Assembly: GCF_014646255.1 (NCBI RefSeq)
Contig: NZ_BMNC01000011.1
Coordinates: 87,927-151,926 of the forward strand
Reading direction: 5' to 3'
Length of the DNA: 64,000 nt
Source of the DNA: Lentzea pudingi
Lineage (GTDB): Bacteria; Actinomycetota; Actinomycetes; Mycobacteriales; Pseudonocardiaceae
Below, one piece after another: positions 44,242-52,117 of the stretch. The position numbers and the translations under genes were made by a program. A model generated the notes under the pieces. That model saw nothing but the letters and a program-made list of their open reading frames with translations, did not search any database and was not told the DNA's origin. Within the stretch, counting starts at the first letter, position 1. The number at the start of each line of letters is the position of its first letter.

Positions 44242-45429
44242 CTATCGGTTGCCCTGGACCCACGTGGCCCACGGGACCTGCCAGTCGCCGAAGCCGTCCC
44301 ACGCCTCGAGCGCCGGGCCGCCGGAGTTGGTGACGATCACGACGTCGCCCTGCTTGCTGTTGTCGAACACCCACTTGGCGTTCTCCGGCGAGAGGTTCAG
44401 GCAGCCGTGGCTCACGTTGCGCTTGCCCTGGTCGCCGATGGACCACGGTGCGCCGTGGAAGAAGATGCCGCTGTTGGACATCCGGTAGGCCCAGTCGACC
44501 GGCGTCTTGTAGCCGCCGTTCTCCAGCGCGAGGCCGTACGTCGTCGAGTCCATGATCATGTGGCTGTGCTTCTCCATCAGCACGTACGTGCCGGTGGGGG
44601 TGGCGTCGGCCGGCTTGCCCATCGAGGTCGGCATGGTGCGGACGACCTGGCCGTTGACCTTGGTGATCACCTGGTGCGTCTGGCCGTCGGCCTCGTGGAT
44701 GACCTCGTCACCGACCGTCGTGGTGATCGTGCGGTCTTCCTGGCCGTAGATGCCGTTGCCGACGTGCTTGCCGTAGACCTTCACGTGCATGGTGATCTTG
44801 GTGCCCGGCTTCCAGAACTTCTCCGGACGCCAGTGCACCTCCTTCTCGTTGAACCAGTAGAAGGCGCCCTCGACCTTGGGCTCGGTGGTGATCTCCAGCA
44901 TCTTCTCGGCCGCGACCTTGTCGGCCACCTTCTCGTCGAAGTAGAAGGCGAGCGGCTGGCCGACGCCGATCGTGGTGCCGTCCTGGGGGTTCGTCGACAC
45001 GTAGGTGAGCGTCCGCGGCTTCACCGTGGTGAAGTTCGACTCCTTGGTCTCCGCCTTGCCGTCCGCACCGGTGGCCGTGGCGACCAGCTTGTAGGCCTTC
45101 GCGTACCCGAGCGGCTCCGTGTTGGTCCACTGCGTCGCCTCGGCGTTCAGCTTGCCCTCAACGACCTTGCCCTCGGGGTTGGTCAGCTTGACGTCGGTCA
45201 GCTTCCCGTCCGCCGCCGTCGCGATGACGGGCAGTCCCGGCATCACGTCGGCCGCACCGTTGTTCAACGCCAGCGTCAGCGTGACGGGCTTCGGCGGGGG
45301 CGGAGGAGCACTGCTCGACTCGCCACCGGCACCGGTCGCCGCGTCACCGCCGCCTGAACAGCCTGCGATCAGCATCACAGCGATTCCCGCCGTGACCACC
45401 CCTCGACCGCGCCTGCTCCACATCCCCAT
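44242..45429 (-). CDS. L,D-transpeptidase lipoprotein (LppS/Ldt type)
   Basis: A 395-residue cell wall enzyme making 3-3 cross-links in peptidoglycan. The lipobox is LIAGC with Cys24, followed by a Gly/Ser spacer. Two Ig-like domains (about 55-150 and 155-270) precede the YkuD catalytic domain (about 270-390). The active-site motif is HGAPWSIGDQGKRNVSHGCLN, with nucleophile Cys343 and the conserved His residues. The order matches mycobacterial LdtMt2/LdtMt5. ATG 45429 has GGAAG seven bases upstream; the open frame beyond it is not coding. It stands alone between ABC-F and tRNA-Lys. Confidence 0.93.
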   Translation of the reverse strand: MGMWSRRGRGVVTAGIAVMLIAGCSGGGDAATGAGGESSSAPPPPPKPVTLTLALNNGAADVMPGLPVIATAADGKLTDVKLTNPEGKVVEGKLNAEATQWTNTEPLGYAKAYKLVATATGADGKAETKESNFTTVKPRTLTYVSTNPQDGTTIGVGQPLAFYFDEKVADKVAAEKMLEITTEPKVEGAFYWFNEKEVHWRPEKFWKPGTKITMHVKVYGKHVGNGIYGQEDRTITTTVGDEVIHEADGQTHQVITKVNGQVVRTMPTSMGKPADATPTGTYVLMEKHSHMIMDSTTYGLALENGGYKTPVDWAYRMSNSGIFFHGAPWSIGDQGKRNVSHGCLNLSPENAKWVFDNSKQGDVVIVTNSGGPALEAWDGFGDWQVPWATWVQGNR

Positions 45430-45660
45430 GGACGTACTTCCGATCTGTTTGTGTCCGCTCCCGAGACTGCCTGCACGAAGGTGTGGTGGCGTCCCCCGAC
45501 TAGGTGACGACAGGGGGTGGCCCGAAGTTGCGCAAGTGGCCGGATCGTTACGTGGCCGATGCGCCCCCAAACCCGTGCTGACCAGCCGATTGGGAGCGCG
45601 CGGAGGCGCTGTGCTAACGTTCTTCACGTCGGAACGAGCAAGGCTCCGGCACACAAACAA

Positions 45661-45734
45661 GCGCCGCTAGCTCAGTTGGTTAGAGCAGCTGACTCTTAAT
45701 CAGCGGGTCCGGGGTTCGAGTCCCTGGCGGCGTA
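45661..45734 (+). tRNA. tRNA-Lys (CTT), copy 1
   Basis: The acceptor GCGCCGC pairs with GCGGCGT (first pair G-U). The anticodon stem GCTGA/TCAGC holds loop CTCTTAA with anticodon CTT. The T arm is GGGGTTCGAGTCCC. CCA is not encoded (A then CTCC). A TAACGT box lies in the upstream block shared with copy 2. Confidence 0.95.
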
Positions 45735-45738
45735 CTCC

Positions 45739-45776
45739 AGAGAAGCAGGTAGAGATTCGTCTCTACCTGCTTCTCT
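45739..45776 (+). terminator. Terminator of tRNA-Lys copy 1
   Basis: A perfect 17-bp stem, AGAGAAGCAGGTAGAGA with TCTCTACCTGCTTCTCT, closed by a TTCG tetraloop and followed by GCATTT. It is identical to the hairpin at 62284-62321. Confidence 0.92.
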
Positions 45777-46124
45777 GCATTTGTCGGGCTCCTCGAGAGG
45801 CGCCAGCAGCGCGGTTACCGCAGCGGTGAGCCGGCGCTCCCCCGACTGGCTTCCTCGCAGGCCGCGGACACCACAACGAAATCCGAGAATTCAGAGTCTT
45901 TCTCCGACAAAGCGGATTCCGGTGTCGCGACCTACTCGTCCGGATTTCCGGTTCTGGCAGCGCCGCGTCCCTGTGCGTCCGGGTTCGAGCCATCGGACGC
46001 ACAGGGACGTGCGTGGCGCCGTCCCGAGCCGGCTGAACCGCATCTGGCGGATCCGCGCGCTGTACATCCGTGTCCCGCGCCCGGGTCGGATCGGTGCGGG
46101 GACGGGATGCACCTGATGGTGTGA
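45777..46124. other. Intergenic region without supported gene
   Basis: About 350 bases between the tRNA-Lys terminator and the 3' end of the LuxR-type gene. Open frames exist on both strands but are Arg/Pro-rich without domain, ribosome site or signal sequence. I see no RNA gene or clear repeat. Confidence 0.6.
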
Positions 46125-48410
46125 CTACCTCGTGGAGGTCAGGTCGATGTCTTCCAGCGCGCGTTCCAGTTCGCGGCGGTTCTTCGCGCCGAGCTTGTTC
46201 CTGATGCGGGTGACGTGGTGTTCGACGGTCTTCGCCGAGATGAACAGGGCGTCGCCGACCTCGCGGTAGGTGAGGCCGTCGCGGACCAGCGCGGCCACCT
46301 CCTGCTCGCGGTCGCTCAGCACCTCCGCGCCGCCGTTGGCCTGACCGCTGTGACTGCCGTGGAACTGGCGGGCGATGTCGAGCAGCTGGGTCATCGCCTT
46401 GCGGTCCGTGGTGTGCATGGCCGCGTGCCCCGCCAGTCGTGCCGCGTCCGCGCGCATGCCGTGGGCGTGCAGTTCCTGGGCCGCCGACTCGACTCGTGCG
46501 TGGTTCACGTCGCCGCGGCCGGCCTGGTTCCAGCAGTGCGCGGCGGTGGCCAGTGCCCTGGCGAACGGGAGTGCGTCGGCGGCGTCGTCCAGTGCCGCCA
46601 GGTGTTGCCGGGTTGCCGGGTGGTCGCCGAGCAGGAGTGCGGCGTGGAAGGCGTTCCAGCGCGGGAGCACCGACCACAGTGGAGGGTCGCCCAGGTTGTG
46701 CAGCAGCGTCCACGCTTCGGCCAGGTGCGTCTCCACCCGGTGGAACTGGCCGATTCTCGCCGCGGCGACGGCGATCTCGGTCAACGGGATCAGCGTGTAG
46801 AGGTCGACCGGGTGCACGACGAGCGCCTGCTGGGCCGGTTCCCACGCCGACCGCAGGGCGCGGAGGTCGCCGGCGCGGCGGGTGATGCCCAGCTCCAGTG
46901 CCGCGGCGAACAAGGCTTCCCGGGGTTCTCTGGGGCGGGCTGGGCGTTGTGCCGCTTCGACGTCGCCGCCGAAGAGTTCGACGCAGGCGAGCAACAGCCG
47001 GTGCCTGTCCGCGTGCAGCCCTCTGCCGTCGTCGACCTGCACGGCCTTGGTGAGCAACGACTTCGCCACCGTCAGCTCACCGGCGTGGACGCAGATCAGC
47101 GCGGCGAGCGCGGTGGGGCTGTCCGGCTGTACCGACGCCCTGGAGCCGGCCTGGTTCACCCCGGCCGTGGCCACCGCGGCGGCCACGGCGGCCATCGGGG
47201 GTCCGGTGACGGTCTCGAGCACCACGTCCGCCAGCCGGTGCCCGAGCGTGTCGGTCAGGGACCTGGCGGGCTGTGACCGCGTGCCGAACTGCAGGGTGCG
47301 GGCCTCCTGCAGCCGTCCGGCACCGAGCAGGCCCGTCACGGCGTAGCCCAGCGCCAGGCCGTTGTCCGAGCGCTGGAGCAGCTCACCGCCGCGGCCCACC
47401 TGTCCGCGCAGGGTCAGCACGGTGGCGGCGAGCAGCAACGCGTCCGCGTCGGCGTGTTCGAGGTCCACCACCTCCACCGCGCCGTCGAGGTCACCGCTGA
47501 GAGCACGGGCGCGTGCCAGGAGTGCGGGTGCACCGGCGGCGGTGAAGAGCCTGGCCGCCAGGGCGGGATCGTCGTCGATCACCTCGTGGCCCGCCGCGGT
47601 GAACACGTCCGCGAGTCCGGGGTCCACCACGCCGAGGTCCAGCAACGGCCGTGCGTAGCCGTGCACCGGTTGTGCGCGTGCGGCCTGGGTGAGAGCGAGT
47701 TTGCGCAGCAGGTCGGCGCGTTGTTCCGCCGGTGCGAGCACCTTGATCGCGTCGGCGGCGACGGGCAGTGGTGCTCCGTCGATCTGGAGCAGTCCCGCCG
47801 ACCTGAGAGCCTCGATGGACTCCGACACCGCGGGGAGGTCCAGGGTGAGCACCGTCGCGAGCAGTCCCACGTCGAAGGGGGCGCCGAGGGCACGGGCCAG
47901 CAGCAGGTCGCTCGCGGCGACGGACAGGCCGTCGAAGTGACGGGCGAACGCGCTGCGCGGCTCCGGCGACAGTTCGTCCAGCACGAACCCAGGGGTGCCA
48001 CCGGTTCGCTCGTGCAGGCGTTCCGCGAAATCCTCGCTCACCTCGGCGTCCAGCAGGTGCGCGGCGAGGGAACGGACGTGGCCGCGCGTCAGCGGCCGGA
48101 GGTGCACCCGGACCACGGCACCGGGCAGTTCGCTGACCAACCGGCCCAGTGCGCGGTTGTCCGGCCACGGCCGGTGGGCGAGGACGAGTCGCCCACCGGC
48201 ACCTACGTCGGCCAGCAGGCGATCGACCTCGTCGTCCCCGAGCGCGTGCCCGTCGTCGACGACGATCGGCTGGCCGAACGTGCGCAGCAACGTGGTCTTG
48301 CCGCACCCGGCCGGGCCGACCAGCACGACGTGGTCCGCGCCGCGCGCGCGTTCGAGCGTCCGGGCGGTCCCGCTGTCGAGCAACAAGGGCGTGTCCGACA
48401 TCGGGGACAT
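46125..48410 (-). CDS. LuxR-type regulator with N-terminal ATPase (IniR-like)
   Basis: A 761-residue large LuxR-family regulator. A P-loop GPAGCGKTTLLRTF lies near residues 32-45, with a Walker B-like VVDD, then a reduced ATPase region to about 240 and a long helical region. The last 65 residues are the GerE helix-turn-helix (LSDREQEVAALVRDGLTYRE, then VGDALFISAKTVEHHVTRIR). In M. tuberculosis the regulator IniR (Rv0339c) has this layout and lies next to iniBAC, which it activates during cell wall stress. Here it is divergent from an IniB-type gene, the same pairing. ATG 48410 follows AGGAGG by 11 bases; ATG 48401 is possible. Much longer open frames upstream are shadows. Confidence 0.85.
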   Translation of the reverse strand: MSPMSDTPLLLDSGTARTLERARGADHVVLVGPAGCGKTTLLRTFGQPIVVDDGHALGDDEVDRLLADVGAGGRLVLAHRPWPDNRALGRLVSELPGAVVRVHLRPLTRGHVRSLAAHLLDAEVSEDFAERLHERTGGTPGFVLDELSPEPRSAFARHFDGLSVAASDLLLARALGAPFDVGLLATVLTLDLPAVSESIEALRSAGLLQIDGAPLPVAADAIKVLAPAEQRADLLRKLALTQAARAQPVHGYARPLLDLGVVDPGLADVFTAAGHEVIDDDPALAARLFTAAGAPALLARARALSGDLDGAVEVVDLEHADADALLLAATVLTLRGQVGRGGELLQRSDNGLALGYAVTGLLGAGRLQEARTLQFGTRSQPARSLTDTLGHRLADVVLETVTGPPMAAVAAAVATAGVNQAGSRASVQPDSPTALAALICVHAGELTVAKSLLTKAVQVDDGRGLHADRHRLLLACVELFGGDVEAAQRPARPREPREALFAAALELGITRRAGDLRALRSAWEPAQQALVVHPVDLYTLIPLTEIAVAAARIGQFHRVETHLAEAWTLLHNLGDPPLWSVLPRWNAFHAALLLGDHPATRQHLAALDDAADALPFARALATAAHCWNQAGRGDVNHARVESAAQELHAHGMRADAARLAGHAAMHTTDRKAMTQLLDIARQFHGSHSGQANGGAEVLSDREQEVAALVRDGLTYREVGDALFISAKTVEHHVTRIRNKLGAKNRRELERALEDIDLTSTR

Positions 48411-48644
48411 GAGCGCGTGAACCTCCTGGTGGCCGACCTCTACCGCAGTACTTCGGTGCGTCACCCGTTCAGGTTTGGTCACGGCCCCGAGATCGGGAGA
48501 CACCCCTATTCCCCTACGCGCAGTGGTGCCGATCCCCGATCGGTCCCCGGTGGACAGAACCAGGCATGTCACCCGATGTGGTGATAGGCCTGCTCTTCGT
48601 AGCTTTGAGTGGCACAAGCACAACGACGCACCCTGGAGTTCGAC

Positions 48645-49418
48645 GTGACCCTGCCGCAGACGCTGCACGACTTCACCCTCAACCTGCTCAGCGACCCCGA
48701 CGCCCGGTCGGCCTTCCAGATCGACCCGCAGGGCTCGCTCGACGCGGCCGGCCTCGGTGACGTGCACCCGGCGGACATCCAGGAGCTGCTGCCGCTCGTG
48801 CTCGACTTCGCGCCGGTCACCTCGCTCGGCGACTTCGGCTCGACGATCTCCGGCCTGGACCTCGACCAGCAGCTCGACCTGATGAGCACGCTGCAGAACA
48901 CCGCCGGCCAGCAGATCGACGACAACACGGTCCTCGGCGCCGTCTCGGGCCTCACCGCCGCCGTGCACGGCGTCACCACCGGCTTCGACGTGCTCAGCGA
49001 CCCGTCCAGCGCGCTGGACGTCGTCGGCGGGACCGAGATCACCGACGTCACCAAGACCGTCACCGACCTCGACGTGACCGAGACCGTCGGCGACATCAGC
49101 AACGGCACCGACGTGCTCGGCAGCACGCACGTCACGGACGTCATCGGCGACGTCACCAGCACCCTGCACACCGGTGACCTGGGCGTGCACGACGTGCTCA
49201 GCGGCGACGTCACCTCGGCCATCGGCAACGTGACGGGCAACGACCTGTCGCTGCACGAGGTCGGCAACGTCGGTGACGTCGTGTCCCACGTGGGCAACGT
49301 CGGCGACCTGACCGGTGTCGGCCACGTCGGCGACATCGGCAAGATCGGCGACATCTCCGGCGAGCTGGGTGACGTCAACGTCGGCGGCGTGCTGAACGAC
49401 CTCGACCTGAGCCTCTGA
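48645..49418 (+). CDS. IniB N-terminal-domain protein, Asp/Gly/Val-rich
   Basis: A 257-residue acidic protein. The first about 50 residues match the IniB N-terminal pattern: LHDFTLNLLSDPDARSAFQI followed by DPQGSLDAAGLGDVHPADI, ending LLPLVLD. The rest is low complexity with short GDV/GNV/TDV repeats every 6-10 residues (NVGDVVSHVGNVGDLTGVG), which could form a beta-roll-like rod. No signal peptide or membrane segment is seen. In mycobacteria iniB is induced by cell-wall-active drugs together with dynamin-like iniA and iniC, which are absent here. I chose GTG 48645 (GGAG six bases upstream, family-like N-terminus) over GTG 48609. A strong terminator follows. Confidence 0.82.
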   Translation: MTLPQTLHDFTLNLLSDPDARSAFQIDPQGSLDAAGLGDVHPADIQELLPLVLDFAPVTSLGDFGSTISGLDLDQQLDLMSTLQNTAGQQIDDNTVLGAVSGLTAAVHGVTTGFDVLSDPSSALDVVGGTEITDVTKTVTDLDVTETVGDISNGTDVLGSTHVTDVIGDVTSTLHTGDLGVHDVLSGDVTSAIGNVTGNDLSLHEVGNVGDVVSHVGNVGDLTGVGHVGDIGKIGDISGELGDVNVGGVLNDLDLSL

Positions 49419-49429
49419 CCTGACGCTCG

Positions 49430-49468
49430 CGAAAGGCCACCCCGACCGCGCTCCGGGGTGGCCTTTCG
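49430..49468 (+). terminator. Terminator of the IniB-like gene
   Basis: CGAAAGGCCACCCCG (49430-49444) pairs perfectly over 15 bp with CGGGGTGGCCTTTCG (49454-49468), nine-base loop. It lies 12 bases after the stop. Confidence 0.9.
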
Positions 49469-49500
49469 GCGTTCCTCGGGTGAGACGCGATCACCTGGGG

Positions 49501-49528
49501 CAATCCGTTCATCCGACGGCTTCGAAGT
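49501..49528 (+). promoter_or_regulatory. ECF-type promoter CAATCC-N16-CGAAGT (rskA-like gene)
   Basis: -35 CAATCC (49501-49506), 16-base spacer, -10 CGAAGT (49523-49528), then six bases to GTG 49535. It is one of five sites with the same spacing in 4.2 kb. It resembles the SigK promoter of mycobacteria as I recall it (CCATCC, CCGAAT). Confidence 0.75.
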
Positions 49529-49534
49529 CACCAC

Positions 49535-50266
49535 GTGAAACCGGGACCGATGCGTGCGATCAACCCGCACCTGCTGACCGGTGCACACGCACTCGGCGCG
49601 CTGTCCAACGCCGAGCGGGACTCGTTCGAGGCGCACCTGGACAGGTGCCGCAACTGCGCGGACGAGCTCATCGGCCTGCGGGAGACCGCGGCCAGGCTCG
49701 GTGCTGCCGTCGACCGCGTGTTCCCGCTCGCGTTGCGGCCACGGGTCCTGGACGCGGCCCGGCACGTGCGGCAGGCGCCGCCGAACTCGGAGATCACGAC
49801 GGATCTCTCCCGACGCCAGGGCTTCCGGCGTGCGGCGGCCCTCGTCGCGGCCGCCTGCGTGACCGCCGCGGTGGTGGCCGGAGTCCACGGCGCGCTGACG
49901 ACGCCGGCGATCACCCCCGTGGCCGTCTCCCCGCACACCCGGATCGGTGATCTGCTGGCGGCGCCGGACCTGCGGCTCGTCACGGGAACGGATCCGGCGG
50001 GCACCGCGGCGATGTCCCCGGGCCGCGACGAGATGCTGCTGCTGGCCGGCGGCCTGCGGACGCTGCCGCGCGACCAGGTCTACCAGCTGTGGCTGGTGGA
50101 CGACGACGGCCCGCGACCGGCGGGAACCGGGCGTCCGGCGAACGAGGTGACGTCGTTGCTCGTGCACGGGATCGAGGGAGTCCGCGAAGCCATCCTCACC
50201 GTCGAGCCCGCGGGTGGATCACCGAGCCCGACGAGTGCGCCGGTCCTCACCATCGCCCTTCGCTGA
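49535..50266 (+). CDS. RskA-type anti-sigma factor
   Basis: A 243-residue membrane anti-sigma factor. The cytoplasmic zinc-type anti-sigma domain has H34, C38 and C41 in HLDRCRNC, preceded by LLTGAHALGALSNAERDSFE. One membrane segment lies at about 98-117. The outer RskA domain (about 125-240) contains VYQLWLVDDDGPRPAG, typical of anti-SigK factors. In M. tuberculosis RskA is encoded beside sigK and holds it inactive until cleaved; SigK is redox-sensitive and drives mpt70/mpt83. No sigma gene is adjacent here, so this copy is orphaned within the window. GTG 49535 is exactly six bases after a CGAAGT -10 box, so the message is probably leaderless; ATG 49550 is the alternative start. Confidence 0.88.
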   Translation: MKPGPMRAINPHLLTGAHALGALSNAERDSFEAHLDRCRNCADELIGLRETAARLGAAVDRVFPLALRPRVLDAARHVRQAPPNSEITTDLSRRQGFRRAAALVAAACVTAAVVAGVHGALTTPAITPVAVSPHTRIGDLLAAPDLRLVTGTDPAGTAAMSPGRDEMLLLAGGLRTLPRDQVYQLWLVDDDGPRPAGTGRPANEVTSLLVHGIEGVREAILTVEPAGGSPSPTSAPVLTIALR

Positions 50267-50274
50267 GATGGACG

Positions 50275-50302
50275 CAATCCGGTTCGTGCCGCACGCCGAA
50301 TC
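50275..50302 (+). promoter_or_regulatory. ECF-type promoter CAATCC-N16-CGAATC (NAD-binding protein)
   Basis: -35 CAATCC (50275-50280), 16-base spacer, -10 CGAATC (50297-50302), then six bases to GTG 50309. It begins nine bases after the anti-sigma stop, so the next gene has its own promoter of the same class. Confidence 0.78.
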
Positions 50303-50308
50303 CAGGGC

Positions 50309-50698
50309 GTGACCGATCACATCCTCGTCGTCGGATATGGCGATGCCGGGCGCTGCGCCGTGAACTCGGTGCTGGCGACGCAGCCGGACGCACGACTGAC
50401 CGTGCTCGACACCGACTACCTCGCCGTCGCCGAGGCGGCGGCCAACGGCGCCGCCGCGGTCGTCGGCGACGGGAGGGACAGGTGCGCGCTCGACGCGGCC
50501 GCCGCCGACGCCGCCGATCGGGTCATCATCGCGGTCTCGGACGACCTGAACGCGTTCCTGATCACGAGAGCGGTGCGCCCGCTCAACCCCGACACGGTGA
50601 TCGTGGTCATCATCCGCGAAGCCGGGAATCACGCGATCTTCGAGAGCGACGGGACCATGACGGTCCACTTGCGGTGCACAGACGGCCGAGAGACGTGA
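50309..50698 (+). CDS. Single RCK/TrkA-N NAD-binding domain protein
   Basis: A 129-residue Rossmann protein equal to one TrkA-N/RCK domain. The nucleotide motif GYGDAGRCAV (residues 9-18), the acidic end of strand 2 LDTDY (33-37), VVGDGRDRCALDAA and a strand DRVIIAVSDDLNAFLI match the family. No channel pore, second Rossmann domain or RCK-C domain is present, so it cannot gate a channel alone. It could be a detached regulator of a potassium transporter or an NAD(H) sensor. GTG 50309 is placed exactly six bases after the -10 box and has no ribosome site, which implies leaderless translation. A 14-bp terminator follows directly. Confidence 0.82.
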   Translation: MTDHILVVGYGDAGRCAVNSVLATQPDARLTVLDTDYLAVAEAAANGAAAVVGDGRDRCALDAAAADAADRVIIAVSDDLNAFLITRAVRPLNPDTVIVVIIREAGNHAIFESDGTMTVHLRCTDGRET

Positions 50699-50700
50699 AA

Positions 50701-50738
50701 ACTCCGGGAACCGCCTGCACAAGCGCGGTTCCCGGAGT
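50701..50738. terminator. Bidirectional-type terminator between NAD-binding and fasciclin genes
   Basis: ACTCCGGGAACCGC (50701-50714) pairs perfectly with GCGGTTCCCGGAGT (50725-50738), ten-base loop. It sits between two convergent genes; A-rich bases precede it on the + strand, giving a short T-run for the - strand gene. Confidence 0.85.
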
Positions 50739-50762
50739 CGCGGTACTGCTGACCTGGAGATG

Positions 50763-51416
50763 TCAGGCGGGCAGCAGGACCGAGTCGATGAGGTAGACGG
50801 TGGCGTTGGCGGTCTTCACGCCACCACAGATCACGTTGGCGTCGTTGACCTTGATCGCGTTGCCCGAGCCGGTCACCTTCACGACACCGGTCTGCACGGT
50901 CTTCTGGTCACCGGCGATCTTGTCCGGCGTGATCTGGCCGGGAACGACGTGGTACGTCAGGATCTTCGTCAGCAGCGCGTCGTCGGTCTTGAGCTTCTCG
51001 ATCGTCGCCGCGTCGATCTTCGCGAACGCGGAGTCCACCGGCGCGAAGACCGTGAACTCGGCACCGTTCAGCGTCGAGACCAGGTTCACCTTCGGGTTCA
51101 GCTTGCCCGACACCGCGCTGACGAGCGTCGTGAGCAGCGGGTTGTTGCTCGCGGCAACAGCCACCGGGTCAGCGGCCATGCCCGACACCGAACCCGAGCC
51201 GGACGGAACCTGCTTGGCGTAGTCGGCACAACCGGGGCCGACGAGGTTCGCGGCCGGGTCGGCCATCGCGGCGGACGAGGTCGTGGTCGTGGTCGGGGCG
51301 GCGGCACTGGAGGAGGTGCCGCTGCTGGCCATGTCGCCCGAACCGCACGCCGCGCCGAACAGGGCGAGCGAGGCGGCGCCGAGGGCCAGGACGGTGTTGC
51401 GGACGGTCTGGTTCAT
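50763..51416 (-). CDS. Fasciclin-domain lipoprotein (MPT70/MPT83-like)
   Basis: A 217-residue surface lipoprotein. The lipobox FGAAC has Cys24, then a Ser/Thr/Ala linker (about 28-50). The FAS1 domain spans about 85-217 with the H1 motif TLNGAEFTVFAPVDSAFAKI, the YH motif ILTYHVVPGQI and the C-terminal ATVYLIDSVLLP. Mycobacterial MPT70 and MPT83 share this design and are the main SigK targets; their function is probably adhesion or envelope-related. GGAGATG lies upstream of ATG 51416, so this message has a conventional leader. Its promoter CCATCC-N16-CGAATC (51487-51460) belongs to the same class as its neighbours. Confidence 0.92.
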   Translation of the reverse strand: MNQTVRNTVLALGAASLALFGAACGSGDMASSGTSSSAAAPTTTTTSSAAMADPAANLVGPGCADYAKQVPSGSGSVSGMAADPVAVAASNNPLLTTLVSAVSGKLNPKVNLVSTLNGAEFTVFAPVDSAFAKIDAATIEKLKTDDALLTKILTYHVVPGQITPDKIAGDQKTVQTGVVKVTGSGNAIKVNDANVICGGVKTANATVYLIDSVLLPA

Positions 51417-51459
51417 GACGAGACATCTCCAAGAGGTGTTCGGGGCAGTTGCTACTGGT

Positions 51460-51487
51460 GATTCGCCGCCCCTCGGGAAGCGGATGG
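51460..51487 (-). promoter_or_regulatory. ECF-type promoter CCATCC-N16-CGAATC (fasciclin gene)
   Basis: On the - strand: -35 CCATCC (51487-51482), 16-base spacer, -10 CGAATC (51465-51460). The ATG is 43 bases further, leaving a leader of about 37 bases with a ribosome site. It is the closest of the five to the mycobacterial SigK consensus. Confidence 0.8.
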
Positions 51488-51590
51488 GTGCGGTTATCGG
51501 TTTGTTACCAACGGATTCGCGCGTCACGCGTGACCAGCGAAAACACTCCCAAATCGCGCGAAAGTCCACAATGGATGGTCAGCGGGTGCG

Positions 51591-51618
51591 CAATCCGAGT
51601 CGCCCACGGGCCCGAACA
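51591..51618 (+). promoter_or_regulatory. ECF-type promoter CAATCC-N16-CGAACA (peroxiredoxin gene)
   Basis: -35 CAATCC (51591-51596), 16-base spacer, -10 CGAACA (51613-51618), then six bases to ATG 51625. Same geometry as the three other leaderless genes of the cluster. Confidence 0.78.
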
Positions 51619-51624
51619 CCTGTC

Positions 51625-52077
51625 ATGGAACAAGGAGACATCGCCCCCGACTTCACCCTGCCCGACGACAACGGCGAAGCCCGCACGTTGTCCGGCTTCC
51701 TGGCCTCCGGCCCGGTCGTGCTGTTCTTCTACCCGGCCGCGATGACAGGCGGCTGCACCGCCGAGAGCTGCTACTTCCGCGACCTGGCAGCGGAGTTCGA
51801 CGAGGTCGGCGCGCACCGGGTCGGGATCAGCCCCGACGGCGTGAGCAAGCAACGCACGTTCTCGGCCACCCACGGCTTCGACTACCCGCTGCTGTCCGAT
51901 GTGGACGGAACCGTGGCGAAGCAGTTCGGTGTCTGGCGGCGCTTCAGCCCCCTGCACGCGAAGCGGCGCACCTTCGTCATCGACACGAACCGCGAGGTCC
52001 TCGCCGTGGTCAAGAGCGAGCTGAAGTTCACCGTCCACGCCGACCAGGCGCTCGAGGTGCTGCGAGCGCGCGTCTAG
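51625..52077 (+). CDS. Peroxiredoxin (BCP/PrxQ type)
   Basis: A 150-residue thiol peroxidase. The peroxidatic site is FYPAAMTGGCTAESC, with Cys44 and resolving Cys49, the five-residue spacing of BCP/PrxQ enzymes. SPDGVSKQRTFSATHGFDYPLLSD is the usual helix-3 region. It reduces peroxides with electrons from thioredoxin. The usual PxxxTxxC motif has Met where many enzymes have Thr-Pro (AAMTGGC keeps the Thr). I chose ATG 51625 because it lies six bases after the CGAACA box; upstream frames are not coding. The shared promoter type ties it to the anti-sigma, fasciclin and molybdoenzyme genes. Confidence 0.92.
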   Translation: MEQGDIAPDFTLPDDNGEARTLSGFLASGPVVLFFYPAAMTGGCTAESCYFRDLAAEFDEVGAHRVGISPDGVSKQRTFSATHGFDYPLLSDVDGTVAKQFGVWRRFSPLHAKRRTFVIDTNREVLAVVKSELKFTVHADQALEVLRARV

Positions 52078-52117
52078 ACGGCGATGCCGGCCCCGCGAGG
52101 TGCGGGGCCGGCGTCGA

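Larger units (their letters stand above)
45611..45778 (+). repeat. Duplicated tRNA-Lys cassette, copy 1
   Basis: This block recurs at 62157-62323. The first 37 bases (beginning GTGCTAACGTTC) are identical. Then 12-13 bases differ, after which the tRNA, the four bases behind it, the 38-base terminator and two more bases are identical. The copies are in the same orientation, 16.5 kb apart. Confidence 0.95.

Noticed and set aside
45781..46116. 111-codon open frame on the + strand after tRNA-Lys
   Set aside because: Arg/Pro-rich, begins inside the terminator end, no ribosome site and no recognisable fold.
48569..50167. 532-codon open frame on the - strand over the IniB-like gene
   Set aside because: Ser/Pro/Thr-rich mirror of the repeat codons; no family, and the sense gene has a proper start and terminator.
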